Numbered from the stretch's first letter, positions 9,101-16,252 are shown. The stretch is 23,798 bases of DNA from Lentimicrobiaceae bacterium (GCA_009787485.1 WQWP01000019.1:1-23798), one strand, 5' to 3'. The notes: generated by a model not told the origin, from the letters alone. Made by a program: numbers and translations.

Positions 9101-9158
9101 TTTTAATTGCCTTTTTTTGCTTTTTAGCGCAATTAAAAGCAATTAAAAGCAAATAAAA
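9101..9158. repeat. GCAATTAAAA direct/inverted repeats in a divergent intergenic region
   Basis: Three consecutive 10-bp units (GCAATTAAAA, GCAATTAAAA, GCAAATAAAA) run from 9129 to 9158. An exact inverted unit (TTTTAATTGC) lies at 9101-9110. They sit in the 230-bp gap between two divergent T9SS cargo genes (starts at 8982 and 9213), a position suited to an operator or DNA-bending site. I see no clear -33/-7 pair here. Function is inferred only from position. Confidence 0.45.
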
Positions 9159-9212
9159 GAATCAAACATTTCATAATTTTAAAACCTGTTTATTAACCAA
9201 ATTATTCAAGTT

Positions 9213-10796
9213 ATGAAAAAATTTCTTATTCTTTTATTTTTGGCAATCGTTTTTGCCTTTTCTGCCCATGCCCGGCAGTGGGTAAGTTTTTCCAAAAGCG
9301 ATCCGAGCACGCCCGAGCTTAATCTATTAATTTCCAATTCTCAAACTGTAAGTTTTGAGGTAACTATTCCGGAGTTTCAAATTATCGGCGATACTATTAT
9401 CAATACCAATGCAGGCAGAGATATTAGTCAACCTCCGGGTCCGGTGATGGCTCCTTATGGCGAGGGTATCTATCTAAGCTCTGCCGGACAAGGGAATGTT
9501 GACAATAGAGTAATTTCAGGAAATGAGATTTCCCAATGTGAAACCGGTTTATATATTTACAACTCCAAAGCCAAGATTTGTGGAAATCAAATATTCAATA
9601 ATCATTTCGGCGTGCGTTTATTTAACAATAGCCAAACTTCTTTCACGGGGTTCAATGGTGTTATAGGTGAGAGTAGATGTGGTTATCAAATCATCCGCGA
9701 TAACAGTTCCTATGAGATTTACGCTTCCCAAAACGCTTTCCCCAGCCCATTTATTTACAACCAAATTATAGATGAAAATAATGGCGGCAATCCGAATAAT
9801 GACCCGCTTCTTTATTACGACATTCCAACAAGAGGCATAGACCCGGGTACAGGACAATTATGTCTTGGTATTCCCTATAACTACTGGGGTGTAAACTTTG
9901 TTCATGACGAAGATATTTATCCTCCGGCATACTTCTGCACTTCTCCTATTTGGATACCGCCGGGCAAAGCAAACTCTTCTCTTGAAGAAGAACTCTTTGA
10001 AGCCGCTTTGGAGCATTTCATCCTTGGAAACTATGCTTCTGCCCAAACTGCGTTCCTTAATTTAATTGAAACCTACCCGCAAAGCGAATTTGCCATAGCT
10101 TCCCTGCACGAGCTTTTTGCGCTGGAGCAGTTTGTAGATAATGACTATGCAACTTTACATGATTATTATGCTTCTTTTACGCCGGCAGACAGTACATTGT
10201 TCGATGTGGCGGACTTTTTGGCAACCCGTTGCAATGTATGGACACAAAACTGGCAACCCGCAGTGGATTGGTACGAGTACCGCATTGAAAACCCGCCAAG
10301 TTACCAGGATAGCGTGTTTGCCGTAATAGATTTGGGAGATATTCACTTAATGATGGCGGCAGATACCACCGATACCCCCACCGGCACAAAAGCAAGACCT
10401 ATTTGCTATTACCGTTTGGCAGATATAAAACCTCGTTCCAAGCAAGAATATGAAACAAACAAATCGAATCTGTTAGCAACTTTACCCCAAATAAAAAAAC
10501 CTCACACCACAAATCCCATACCGCAAACTGATAAAAAAGGCTCATTAGGTCTGTGCATTCCCAATCCAACCACCGGAAGTGCAACGATTACTTTTGACAT
10601 TTACACCGAAGGAGCAGTAGAACTCAAAATTTACAATACATTGGGGCAATTGATGCAAGCGCTGCCGCAAGGAGGTCTTAAAAAAGGAATTTATCGAACG
10701 AAAATTTCTCTTGCAGGTACTCCGGCTGGAATTTATCATTATGTGCTCTTTGTAAATGGGGAAAGGGTTGATGCTAAAAAATTGATAGTAAATTAA
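9213..10796 (+). CDS. Secreted T9SS cargo protein, beta-helix and TPR-like, apparently chimeric
   Basis: This 527-residue exported protein has a signal peptide at residues 1-20 (hydrophobic core, then AHA/RQ). Residues about 21-65 (QWVSFSKSDPSTPELNLL and following) resemble the N-terminal propeptide found on many Bacteroidota C25-type surface proteases. No protease domain follows. Instead about 85-185 looks like right-handed beta-helix rungs (GNEISQCETGLYIYNS, GNQIFNNHFGVRLFNN). About 255-330 is helical and TPR-like (EAALEHFILGNYASAQTAF). The last 80 residues are a type A sorting domain (IPNPTTGSATITF ... PAGIYHYVLFVNG). The abrupt change from propeptide to beta-helix suggests recombination between two cargo genes. 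The reading frame is intact. No catalytic residues are evident and the function is unknown. Confidence 0.82.
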   Translation: MKKFLILLFLAIVFAFSAHARQWVSFSKSDPSTPELNLLISNSQTVSFEVTIPEFQIIGDTIINTNAGRDISQPPGPVMAPYGEGIYLSSAGQGNVDNRVISGNEISQCETGLYIYNSKAKICGNQIFNNHFGVRLFNNSQTSFTGFNGVIGESRCGYQIIRDNSSYEIYASQNAFPSPFIYNQIIDENNGGNPNNDPLLYYDIPTRGIDPGTGQLCLGIPYNYWGVNFVHDEDIYPPAYFCTSPIWIPPGKANSSLEEELFEAALEHFILGNYASAQTAFLNLIETYPQSEFAIASLHELFALEQFVDNDYATLHDYYASFTPADSTLFDVADFLATRCNVWTQNWQPAVDWYEYRIENPPSYQDSVFAVIDLGDIHLMMAADTTDTPTGTKARPICYYRLADIKPRSKQEYETNKSNLLATLPQIKKPHTTNPIPQTDKKGSLGLCIPNPTTGSATITFDIYTEGAVELKIYNTLGQLMQALPQGGLKKGIYRTKISLAGTPAGIYHYVLFVNGERVDAKKLIVN

Positions 10797-10827
10797 CTTT
10801 AGAAACAGCTAAACCTTATTTCTTAAC

Positions 10828-10926
10828 ACTGACAATATAATGGGGACTCCTATTAATTTGTTCTTACTGTTTTTGATTTTTCAAAAAGCCGAAGTCCATT
10901 AAAACTCTTTGAAAAGGATATTCAGT
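10828..10926 (+). ncRNA. Candidate structured RNA (long rod with asymmetric bulge), ends in an intrinsic terminator
   Basis: No ORF is present. The outer stem pairs ACTGA (10828-10832) and ATAT (10835-10838) with ATAT/TCAGT (10918-10926). The middle stem pairs AATGG (10839-10843) and ACT (10846-10848) with AGTCCATT (10893-10900). The tip is a perfect 7-bp hairpin, TTTTTGA/TCAAAAA (10870-10887). A 17-nt bulge lies on the right side only (10901-10917). A terminator follows within about 10 nt. A rod with an asymmetric central bubble is the general shape of 6S RNA, but I cannot confirm that family. It could also be a structured 3' UTR of the T9SS gene that ends at 10796. No clear promoter is seen just upstream. 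Confidence 0.4.
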
Positions 10927-10936
10927 AAATAAAAAA

Positions 10937-10977
10937 CCAATCCCAACAATTTCAGTATGAATATGTTGGGATTTTTT
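10937..10977 (+). terminator. Intrinsic terminator
   Basis: AATCCCAACA (10939-10948) pairs perfectly with TGTTGGGATT (10964-10973) across a 15-nt loop and is followed by further T residues to 10977. A run of A before the stem means it could also act on the opposite strand. It ends either the T9SS gene transcript or the candidate structured RNA before it. Confidence 0.75.
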
Positions 10978-10978
10978 G

Positions 10979-11054
10979 TATCTTTGCGCATTACCTCGAA
11001 AATACGGATTGTGAGCCAAAATCGGGGTAATCTAACCCAAAAGATATGCGCAAA
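10979..11054 (+). promoter_or_regulatory. Perfect -7-like box inside nested inverted repeats
   Basis: TATCTTTG (10979-10986) fits the Bacteroidota -7 pattern TAnnTTTG exactly, but there is no TTG at the expected distance upstream. TTTGCGCAT (10983-10991) is the exact reverse complement of ATGCGCAAA (11046-11054). Inside lies a second 10-bp stem, ATTACCTCGA (10990-10999) with TCGGGGTAAT (11022-11031), with one G-T wobble. A transcript starting here would begin folded, and the outer stem would bury an ATG at 11046. That ATG opens only a 37-codon frame. The span is 72 bp from arm to arm. I do not recognise it as a tRNA or known riboswitch. Confidence 0.35.
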
Positions 11055-11272
11055 TTAGAAAAATTTCCGAATTACAACCCACCATTGCTTTTTCCGAATT
11101 TGACATCTTCAGAGATTACGGTCAAAGTTTTCTTAAGCCGATGCGACCTGTTGGTTTGAATGTGAATCTTGACATAACTTATTTTTGCAGCGAATATACA
11201 CTTATTTTTCTAAATGTCAAGCAATTAATAAAAAATATTCATAAAAAAACGACATAGAAGCAAAGCCCGAAA

Positions 11273-11501
11273 AACGCCGAAGGCGTTGAATGTGAATAAC
11301 CCCGTGCAAGTTCGCCAACGGCGAACGCAGCTCGGGGTAAGAATGACATGCGGATAAAGCAGCGTGCCGTTAGGTACGCAACCATAGTAAAATGCTGATG
11401 TTCAACCCCTACGGGGTTGTAGAAAGTGCGCGTGCTTTTCCTACCCCGAGCTGCGCCTTCGGCTTGCACGGGGTTATTCATATTACACACCTGCGGTGTG
11501 T
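11273..11501. repeat. Composite palindromic repeat cluster (BIME/REP-like)
   Basis: At least five short perfect or near-perfect stem-loops are packed into about 230 bp. They are AACGCC-GAA-GGCGTT (11273-11287), GTTCGCC-AAC-GGCGAAC (from 11310), a GCGTGCC/GGTACGC stem near 11362, CAACCCC-TAC-GGGGTTG (11403-11419) and ACACACC-TGC-GGTGTGT (11485-11501). Two modules are also inverted copies of each other. TGAATAACCCCGTGCAAG (11293-11310) matches 11463-11480 in reverse, and CGCAGCTCGGGGTA (11326-11339) matches 11442-11455 in reverse. An 83-codon open frame across it on the minus strand is best read as a by-product. It looks like a non-autonomous dispersed element. Confidence 0.7.
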
Positions 11502-11557
11502 TAGTTGAATGTGTTGAATTAGAGCCTGTTGATTTTTAGGAGCGCCCTAATATCTAA

Positions 11558-11592
11558 AAACCCTGAGTGTCGTTTAACGGCGTTCAGGGTTT
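11558..11592 (-). terminator. Intrinsic terminator downstream of the VWA gene
   Basis: AAACCCTGA (11558-11566) pairs with TCAGGGTTT (11584-11592), and an inner CGTT/AACG extends the hairpin. Read on the minus strand the stem ends in GGGTTTTTAG, giving a short T run. It lies about 60 bp after the stop codon of the gene starting at 13740. Confidence 0.6.
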
Positions 11593-11649
11593 CAGCTTAT
11601 GGTTATCTCGGAACATTCAGCAAGTAAAGCCAATGGCAAATTCCTAATT

Positions 11650-13740
11650 CTAGTACCCTCCGCCCCATTTCCGCAAAAACCACTCCACCCCAAAAAGCAG
11701 CACAATCACCCCAAAATACCACCAAGAGTTCAGAAATAAACTGTAACGCTTTTGATATGAGGCGATCGCCTTAATATTTTCATTTTTCCTAATATCATTT
11801 TCTAAAGCAGAAAAATCATCCGCTGTGTAAAATTTTCCATGCGTTGACTCAGAAATGTTTTGCAACAATGAATGGTTTGCCACTAAATTCAAGGTTTCGA
11901 GATGCACTTCTTGAACGGTGAAAACGCCTGATTTAGAGTATGATTTATCGCCGAATTTTACATTGGCGTTCCAGGAGTAAGTTCCGGCAGGCAGTTTACC
12001 CAACGACAAGAAATAGCCGTTATTCTGCTTTGAAAATTGCATCTCATGTTTTTTTTCTTCCGGATCGGTGAAATGAAAGGTAACCTCCGGGTCGTTTCGC
12101 AGCTCGTAACTTTCATTATACAGCTCAGCAGTAATCTCTACCGGCGCATTTTCGTTAAACACATTTTTCGTTATGACACGAAAAAAACTCCTGTCGCCTT
12201 TTATAGACAAGAAAAGCGCCGTTTTGTTGATAATTTCATTAAATACATCATGATTATTGGCATACAAATAATTATAAATTTTCCATTGCCAAATTCCTGT
12301 TCCTGTCAATATACCTGTTTTTCCGGCATGCATTTCATTGAAAAGAAACAACGGGTAATTCGTAGTTACATTATTGATTTTCTGATATAAAAAAGTATTG
12401 GCGGAAACAGCAGTTTTGTACTCTCCAAACGGCGTGCTTACCGGCGGAAATTTAGCCAACATCTTTTTGGCTTCTTCTGAAAAAGTAAACGAAACAAAAT
12501 TGTTGTTAAACGCCGGCATCGCTTCGTTCCGCAAATTCTTGTTCTGCACCATATTCAACCCCAAATTCAAGCTGTTGAACGATGCCAAATTCGTAGATTC
12601 TCCCACAATAAACCAACACGCGTTTCCGCCTGTTTGAATTTTTGCTACTAAATTATTGGTAGCCTGGTGCGCAGAAGGCAATTGATGCAAGATAAACAAC
12701 ACATAATCATCAATATTGGCAGGCAATTTATCGGTGGAGAAAAGGTCGATTTGATAACGATCGGAGGTTTCGAGCGCGCTTTTAATAGCTGCAATATCGG
12801 GATGCGGCGCATTGTAAATAATTGCAATCTTTTCGCGCTGATCTACCACTTCTATGTAGAAAGAGGCGGTATTGTTTTTGGTAGAAATCTCGTTTTCAAC
12901 GGGCGCCAAAGAGATTTGATAACGATGCACGCCTTTTTCTTTTGCTGTTAATGTAAAACGCACCGTTTCAAAGAATTGATTACCTGCAATGGCAATATTT
13001 CTCGTAAAAATATCCTGCTTCCCATCGGAAACGGTTAAGGTGGTATTTTTTCCGGCTAATTGTGTGGCCGCCACTTTAATTTCTACCGGAAAAAGATTGC
13101 CCAAAAAGGTTTGTCTATTATATATAACATTAGATATATACAAATCGGGCTGTGCTTCAGGGTTTCCCATTCCCACCGTGTAAACGGGCGCTTTTTGCCT
13201 TTCCGCCGCGTACAATGGATTGGCGCCTTCGTTAAAAATGCCGTCGGTAAAAAGCACCACGGCGCCGATGTTTCTATTTGTGTAATAGTTGTTTATCTCT
13301 TCAAACAGCGCGGATAGATGGGTGGATTTTTCGCTAAAATCCAATGTCGCGTCATCATGAATTAACCGCACGCCTTCACCTACGGAATAATTCACAATTT
13401 CGTAATTCTTTTGCAGATGTTGGATAAAGGTTTTATAGTTTGTTTTAAAAGTAGTGGTGTAAAAATTGGAATCGGGTGTAGCAATAATAGATTCGGTATT
13501 GTCAATCCCCACAATGATAATCGGTTTTTCTGTCTGTTTAACGGTCAGTCGCAACATGGGCGCCAACAAAAGAAAAGCCATCAAAGCCACCACAATGCCG
13601 CGAAAAATAAACATTACCCGTTTGGCACGATTCTCAAATACGATGTTTTTATTTTTGTAATACAATAAAAAAGAGTAACCTGCGCCAACTAAAATGCAAA
13701 TGAGGACAAGCCATAATGAATATTCCGTAAGAAATGACAT
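11650..13740 (-). CDS. Membrane-anchored protein with VWA-like domain
   Basis: This 696-residue inner-membrane protein has two N-terminal transmembrane segments (about 8-28 and 43-64) and one near the C terminus (about 672-691, WWYFGVIVLLFGVEW). A large soluble part lies between them. A VWA-like fold starts at about residue 76 with a degenerate metal-binding motif, DNTES in place of DxSxS, and continues with VVLFTDGIFNEG near 160. Later residues suggest beta-sandwich domains (MKEKGVHRYQISL-type and PAGTYSWNANV strands). The layout is like that of VWA/BatA-related membrane proteins often found in Bacteroidota, but the usual partner genes (moxR, DUF58, batB) are absent here. It seems to be a single-gene transcript with its own terminator. 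Function unknown. Confidence 0.8.
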   Translation of the reverse strand: MSFLTEYSLWLVLICILVGAGYSFLLYYKNKNIVFENRAKRVMFIFRGIVVALMAFLLLAPMLRLTVKQTEKPIIIVGIDNTESIIATPDSNFYTTTFKTNYKTFIQHLQKNYEIVNYSVGEGVRLIHDDATLDFSEKSTHLSALFEEINNYYTNRNIGAVVLFTDGIFNEGANPLYAAERQKAPVYTVGMGNPEAQPDLYISNVIYNRQTFLGNLFPVEIKVAATQLAGKNTTLTVSDGKQDIFTRNIAIAGNQFFETVRFTLTAKEKGVHRYQISLAPVENEISTKNNTASFYIEVVDQREKIAIIYNAPHPDIAAIKSALETSDRYQIDLFSTDKLPANIDDYVLFILHQLPSAHQATNNLVAKIQTGGNACWFIVGESTNLASFNSLNLGLNMVQNKNLRNEAMPAFNNNFVSFTFSEEAKKMLAKFPPVSTPFGEYKTAVSANTFLYQKINNVTTNYPLFLFNEMHAGKTGILTGTGIWQWKIYNYLYANNHDVFNEIINKTALFLSIKGDRSFFRVITKNVFNENAPVEITAELYNESYELRNDPEVTFHFTDPEEKKHEMQFSKQNNGYFLSLGKLPAGTYSWNANVKFGDKSYSKSGVFTVQEVHLETLNLVANHSLLQNISESTHGKFYTADDFSALENDIRKNENIKAIASYQKRYSLFLNSWWYFGVIVLLFGVEWFLRKWGGGY

Positions 13741-13820
13741 AGTTTAAAAAATTAGGCGGCAAAGGTATGGATTTTTTCGATTTTGTTGAAGGGTTTTTAA
13801 CATCATTCCATTTTCCCCCC

Positions 13821-13911
13821 TTGACAAATGCCATTTCAATGTGTATATTCGCCGTGTAATTGATGCAGGGAGAAAATATTTTCAGATTCGTTCATTTTCA
13901 ATATATTACAC
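13821..13911 (+). promoter_or_regulatory. Promoter (TTG - 20 nt - TATATTCG) and structured leader
   Basis: TTG (13821-13823) and TATATTCG (13844-13851) are 20 bp apart, matching the Bacteroidota -33/-7 layout. The predicted start is followed by GTGTAAT (13854-13860), exactly complementary to ATTACAC (13905-13911). A 12-bp palindrome, GAAAATATTTTC, lies at 13872-13883 inside that loop. The leader to the ATG at 13972 is about 115 nt, so some leader-based control is possible. Confidence 0.5.
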
Positions 13912-13971
13912 TAACAACTCATCCGCATCGGTTAGAAATAATTAACCAACTTACTCATTAAATCTTAAAAA

Positions 13972-14583
13972 ATGGACTATCAACCACAAAATTTCCCTCC
14001 TACTATTGAAGGGCTAAGGGCTTCCATTGAAGCATCTAACCGTTATTTAACGGAAAAATTTGCCGAAACCGACAGGCTAATGAAAGAAACTGACAGGCAA
14101 ATGAAAGAAACTGACAGACAAATGAAAGAAACCGACAAGAAATTTGCTGCTCTCAATAAGCAACTCGGCGGCATTTCAAATTCTAACGGTGCTGCGGCAG
14201 AATCGTACTTCATAAACAGTTTTATGAAAAGTATGGAGTTTGCCGGACAAAAGTACGACAGTATTGATTCTAACTTTAAAAGGAAGGTCAAAAGCCTTAA
14301 TCTTCAGGGCGAGTACGATCTGGCGCTCTACAACTGCACTTCAGTAGTGATTATTGAAATAAAGTACAAGGCAGATGAAACAGATGTTGATGATTTACTT
14401 GAAAAAGCGCCGATTTTTAAACAATTGTATCCACAATACACAAATCTCGATCTCTATCTTGGATTGGCTGCACTACACTTCAGTAAGGGAGTGGAAAAGA
14501 AATCGAAACAACAAGGAATTGCTGTCATCAAGCAAGTGGGGGAGAATATGGTAATTTATGACGATAGATTGAGAGTGTTTTAG
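13972..14583 (+). CDS. PD-(D/E)XK-type nuclease-fold protein with heptad coiled coil (DUF3782-like)
   Basis: The 203-residue product starts with a short helix. A coiled coil follows at residues about 28-62, built from the heptad ETDRxMK repeated three times plus a partial copy. After a linker, residues about 85-203 form an alpha/beta domain with the core GEYDLALYNCTSVVIIEIKYKA, that is D followed by ExK, as in PD-(D/E)XK nuclease-fold proteins. No signal peptide is seen. Similar coil-plus-nuclease-fold proteins are common in Bacteroidota and Cyanobacteria and often vary in repeat number. Their function is not established. Its own promoter is visible upstream. It converges on the operon to the right, with 14 bp between stops. 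Confidence 0.75.
   Translation: MDYQPQNFPPTIEGLRASIEASNRYLTEKFAETDRLMKETDRQMKETDRQMKETDKKFAALNKQLGGISNSNGAAAESYFINSFMKSMEFAGQKYDSIDSNFKRKVKSLNLQGEYDLALYNCTSVVIIEIKYKADETDVDDLLEKAPIFKQLYPQYTNLDLYLGLAALHFSKGVEKKSKQQGIAVIKQVGENMVIYDDRLRVF
14065..14139 (+). repeat. 21-bp in-frame tandem repeat
   Basis: Three 21-bp units (14065-14085, 14086-14106, 14107-14127) and a partial fourth encode the heptads of the coiled coil. Unit 2 and unit 3 differ at one base, which points to recent expansion. Units are a multiple of 3, so copy-number change by slippage would lengthen or shorten the coil without a frameshift. Confidence 0.85.
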
Positions 14584-14597
14584 CATAGAGAATTATT

Positions 14598-15071
14598 TTA
14601 CCGCTTCTCATGCGTGCAAGCCCCCTTCGCCTCCTCCTTTATATCCGCTTTAAAACGCCCCTCAATTTGATAAAATTGATATAACGTTTTAGGAGAAAGC
14701 ACCTTTTTTAATTGCTCATAAAGTTTTTTCTCCAAACGAAGGAGCTGCTCTTTCGTTTGAATCCGGTCTTCCATGATAATATACAATTGCTTGTCGCTGA
14801 GCTTGGTGTGATCAATGCGCCCTTTGCGGCGGTCAATATTGTTTTTTTGTAGCAGCGCTCTGCTCGCTTCAAAAATCTCCGATTCTTCTTTAAGATAAGG
14901 ATTATACAAATCCCAAAATGCGTGACGCTCCCCATCGGATAAAACCAAATTCCGTTCAATAAAATTTTTCTTAATCATCATAATAGACTGACAATCATCC
15001 TGTTCCTGCGCAAACGAAAAAGAAAACACAAACATAAAAACAGCGGTAAATATTAAACGTAGTGGTTTCAT
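14598..15071 (-). CDS. Small exported helical protein (Spy/CpxP-like), third gene of sigma operon
   Basis: The 157-residue product has a signal peptide (MKPLRLIFTAVFMFVFSFSFAQ). The mature part is almost wholly helical and highly charged. Segments such as RNLVLSDGERHAFWDLYNPY and LEKKLYEQLKKVLSPKTLYQFYQIE resemble the LTxxQ-like helical hairpins of periplasmic Spy/CpxP-type proteins, but the match is loose. It follows an ECF sigma gene and a membrane protein gene on the same strand, with a gap of 63 bp. This suggests a role in envelope stress sensing or folding help in the periplasm. Confidence in a real secreted protein is high, in the Spy-like role low. Confidence 0.7.
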   Translation of the reverse strand: MKPLRLIFTAVFMFVFSFSFAQEQDDCQSIMMIKKNFIERNLVLSDGERHAFWDLYNPYLKEESEIFEASRALLQKNNIDRRKGRIDHTKLSDKQLYIIMEDRIQTKEQLLRLEKKLYEQLKKVLSPKTLYQFYQIEGRFKADIKEEAKGACTHEKR

Positions 15072-15087
15072 AATTTAAAAATTTAAA

Positions 15088-15133
15088 ATTTAATCCTGTT
15101 AATCTTATTTATCTTGCTAAAATCTTGGTTCAA
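15088..15133. repeat. Degenerate AATC(C/T)TG-type repeat between operon genes
   Basis: The gap between the second and third genes of the sigma operon holds near-repeats of an 11-12 bp word (TTAATCCTG, TTAATCTTA, TTATCTTG, AAATCTTG). Such tracts are frequent between Bacteroidota genes. It also overlaps the stop region of the upstream gene only slightly. No function is inferred. Confidence 0.3.
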
Positions 15134-15134
15134 A

Positions 15135-15584
15135 CTAATAGTCAAAGTAACACTCCAAATCATACATCACCTCACAAAAACTATCAATCTCATAATCATC
15201 TACATAAAAGTCCACCGCACGATATACAATGGTTTCTTTAGCAACTGGAGTTTCATTCGTTTCAATAAATTCATTTACAATGATTTCTGTGTTTTCAGCT
15301 AAATGATTTGTATCTAAAGTTAAAATACTGTCTTCAGGTTGTGCAATTTCTTCGTGTACATAAAAATGGTCGTTAGGATTGCTATTGGTAATGAGATAAA
15401 CGGAAAGTGTAACAATAACGGCGAGTGAAGCCGCCACAGCAGCAGCGGAAATCCATTTTTTTTGCCATTTTTGGCGCCTTTCTTCTTTTGCAACATGTTG
15501 CATCACATTGTGTTGCAATTGTTCAAAGTAATGTTCAGGAACTTCAAACAACGGTTTATCCTTATTTTTTTCTAATGTATCCAT
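15135..15584 (-). CDS. Single-pass membrane protein, putative anti-sigma factor
   Basis: The 149-residue product has a cytoplasmic N-terminal region of about 45 residues (containing FEVPEHYFEQLQHNVMQHV), one transmembrane helix at about 46-67 (ISAAAVAASLAVIVTLSVYLI), and an acidic C-terminal part of about 80 residues outside the membrane. FEVPxxYF followed by a basic stretch and one helix is typical of small Bacteroidota proteins encoded after ECF sigma genes. No zinc-binding HxxxCxxC anti-sigma motif is present, so the assignment rests on topology and position. It lies 53 bp downstream of the sigma gene and is probably cotranscribed with it. Confidence 0.7.
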   Translation of the reverse strand: MDTLEKNKDKPLFEVPEHYFEQLQHNVMQHVAKEERRQKWQKKWISAAAVAASLAVIVTLSVYLITNSNPNDHFYVHEEIAQPEDSILTLDTNHLAENTEIIVNEFIETNETPVAKETIVYRAVDFYVDDYEIDSFCEVMYDLECYFDY

Positions 15585-15637
15585 GGTAAATGGTGGTTAT
15601 TAAAACTGTTCTTAGACATGTTATATATATTATAAGT

Positions 15638-16180
15638 TTAATGTTTTAACAAAAAATCTTCTACTTTTTTTACAGCGAAGTGGTAAGAAGCTTTGAGCGC
15701 GCCTTCTGAGGTGTTTAGTATTTTCGACATTTCTTCGTACGGCATCTCTTCGTAATAGCGCAATGAAAATACAATACGTTGTTTTTCAGGCAAACAAAGT
15801 ATAGCTTGTTGAATAAGTTGTATGATTTTTTCGGAAGATAGGTATTTATCATCGGGAATCGTTTGCAGCATCCATTCCGTATAAGAATCGTCGGTGAGAT
15901 GGAGTATTTTTTTCTTTTTTTCGATGAACGTTAATGATTCATTAGTGCAAATTCTCAATATCCAGGTTTTTAAGCTTGATTCGCCGCGAAAACTTTCCAA
16001 ATGGCGCCAAATTTTGATGAATACATTTTGCGATACATCATTGGCATCATCGTGTAGCCCCACCATTCGCCGAACATTCTGATACACTTCTCTTTGATAC
16101 TTTTTGACGAGCATTTCAAAGGCGCGGTTGCGCGTTTTTTCATCGGAAAAGAGTTGGAGGATGAGCTCGTCGGTGGGCAT
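15638..16180 (-). CDS. ECF-type RNA polymerase sigma factor
   Basis: The 180-residue product has the two-domain layout of group IV sigma factors. Region 2 lies at about 20-90 (YQREVYQNVRRMVGLHDDANDVSQNVFIKIWRHLESFRGESSLKTWILRI). The DDANDVSQNVFIKIW part corresponds to the conserved core-binding and -10-reading helices. A variable linker follows, then region 4 at about 125-175 (LPEKQRIVFSLRYYEEMPYEEMSKILNTSEGALKASYHFAVKKVEDFL), with the helix-turn-helix that reads the -35. Length is normal. It heads a same-strand operon with the putative anti-sigma and a small periplasmic protein, so it probably answers an envelope signal. The start at 16180 is the first ATG of the frame that keeps the typical short N terminus. 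Confidence 0.95.
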   Translation of the reverse strand: MPTDELILQLFSDEKTRNRAFEMLVKKYQREVYQNVRRMVGLHDDANDVSQNVFIKIWRHLESFRGESSLKTWILRICTNESLTFIEKKKKILHLTDDSYTEWMLQTIPDDKYLSSEKIIQLIQQAILCLPEKQRIVFSLRYYEEMPYEEMSKILNTSEGALKASYHFAVKKVEDFLLKH

Positions 16181-16194
16181 AAAGTGGTTAATGC

Positions 16195-16246
16195 TTAGTG
16201 GTTAGTGGTTAGTGTTAGTTCGGCTGAGGCTCAGCCTCAGTCGAAC
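16195..16246. repeat. TTAGTGG tandem repeat next to a GTTCGGCTGAGGC palindrome
   Basis: Three to four 7-bp TTAGTGG units (16195-16220) run into a hairpin, GTTCGGCTGAGGC (16218-16230) with GCCTCAGTCGAAC (16234-16246). The hairpin has 13-nt arms, a TCA loop and one wobble pair. It lies between the gldH-like stop and the sigma factor start. It lacks a T run, so it is more likely a dispersed repeat than a terminator, though it may reduce read-through. Confidence 0.65.
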
Positions 16247-16252
16247 TTTATT

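Noticed and set aside
10983..11054. tRNA gene suggested by the 72-bp arm-to-arm length
   Set aside because: There is no T-loop GTTCGA motif, no D-arm and no anticodon stem of proper size. The inner stem is 10 bp with a 22-nt loop, which does not fit a cloverleaf.
11046..11220. Possible remnant of a transposase (short frames such as MRKLEKFPNYNPPLLFP and SEFDIFRDYGQSFLKPM)
   Set aside because: The fragments lie in different frames, are under 40 residues before a stop or lack a start, and resemble transposase N termini only loosely. Not enough to call a pseudogene.
11239..11490. 83-codon open frame on the minus strand
   Set aside because: It runs straight through the palindromic repeat cluster, and its residues are translations of the repeat arms. 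It has no gene-like context. I treat it as a by-product of the repeat.
16218..16246. Hairpin after the gldH-like gene as an intrinsic terminator
   Set aside because: The stem is strong but no T run follows on the minus strand. The sequence looks like a dispersed repeat.
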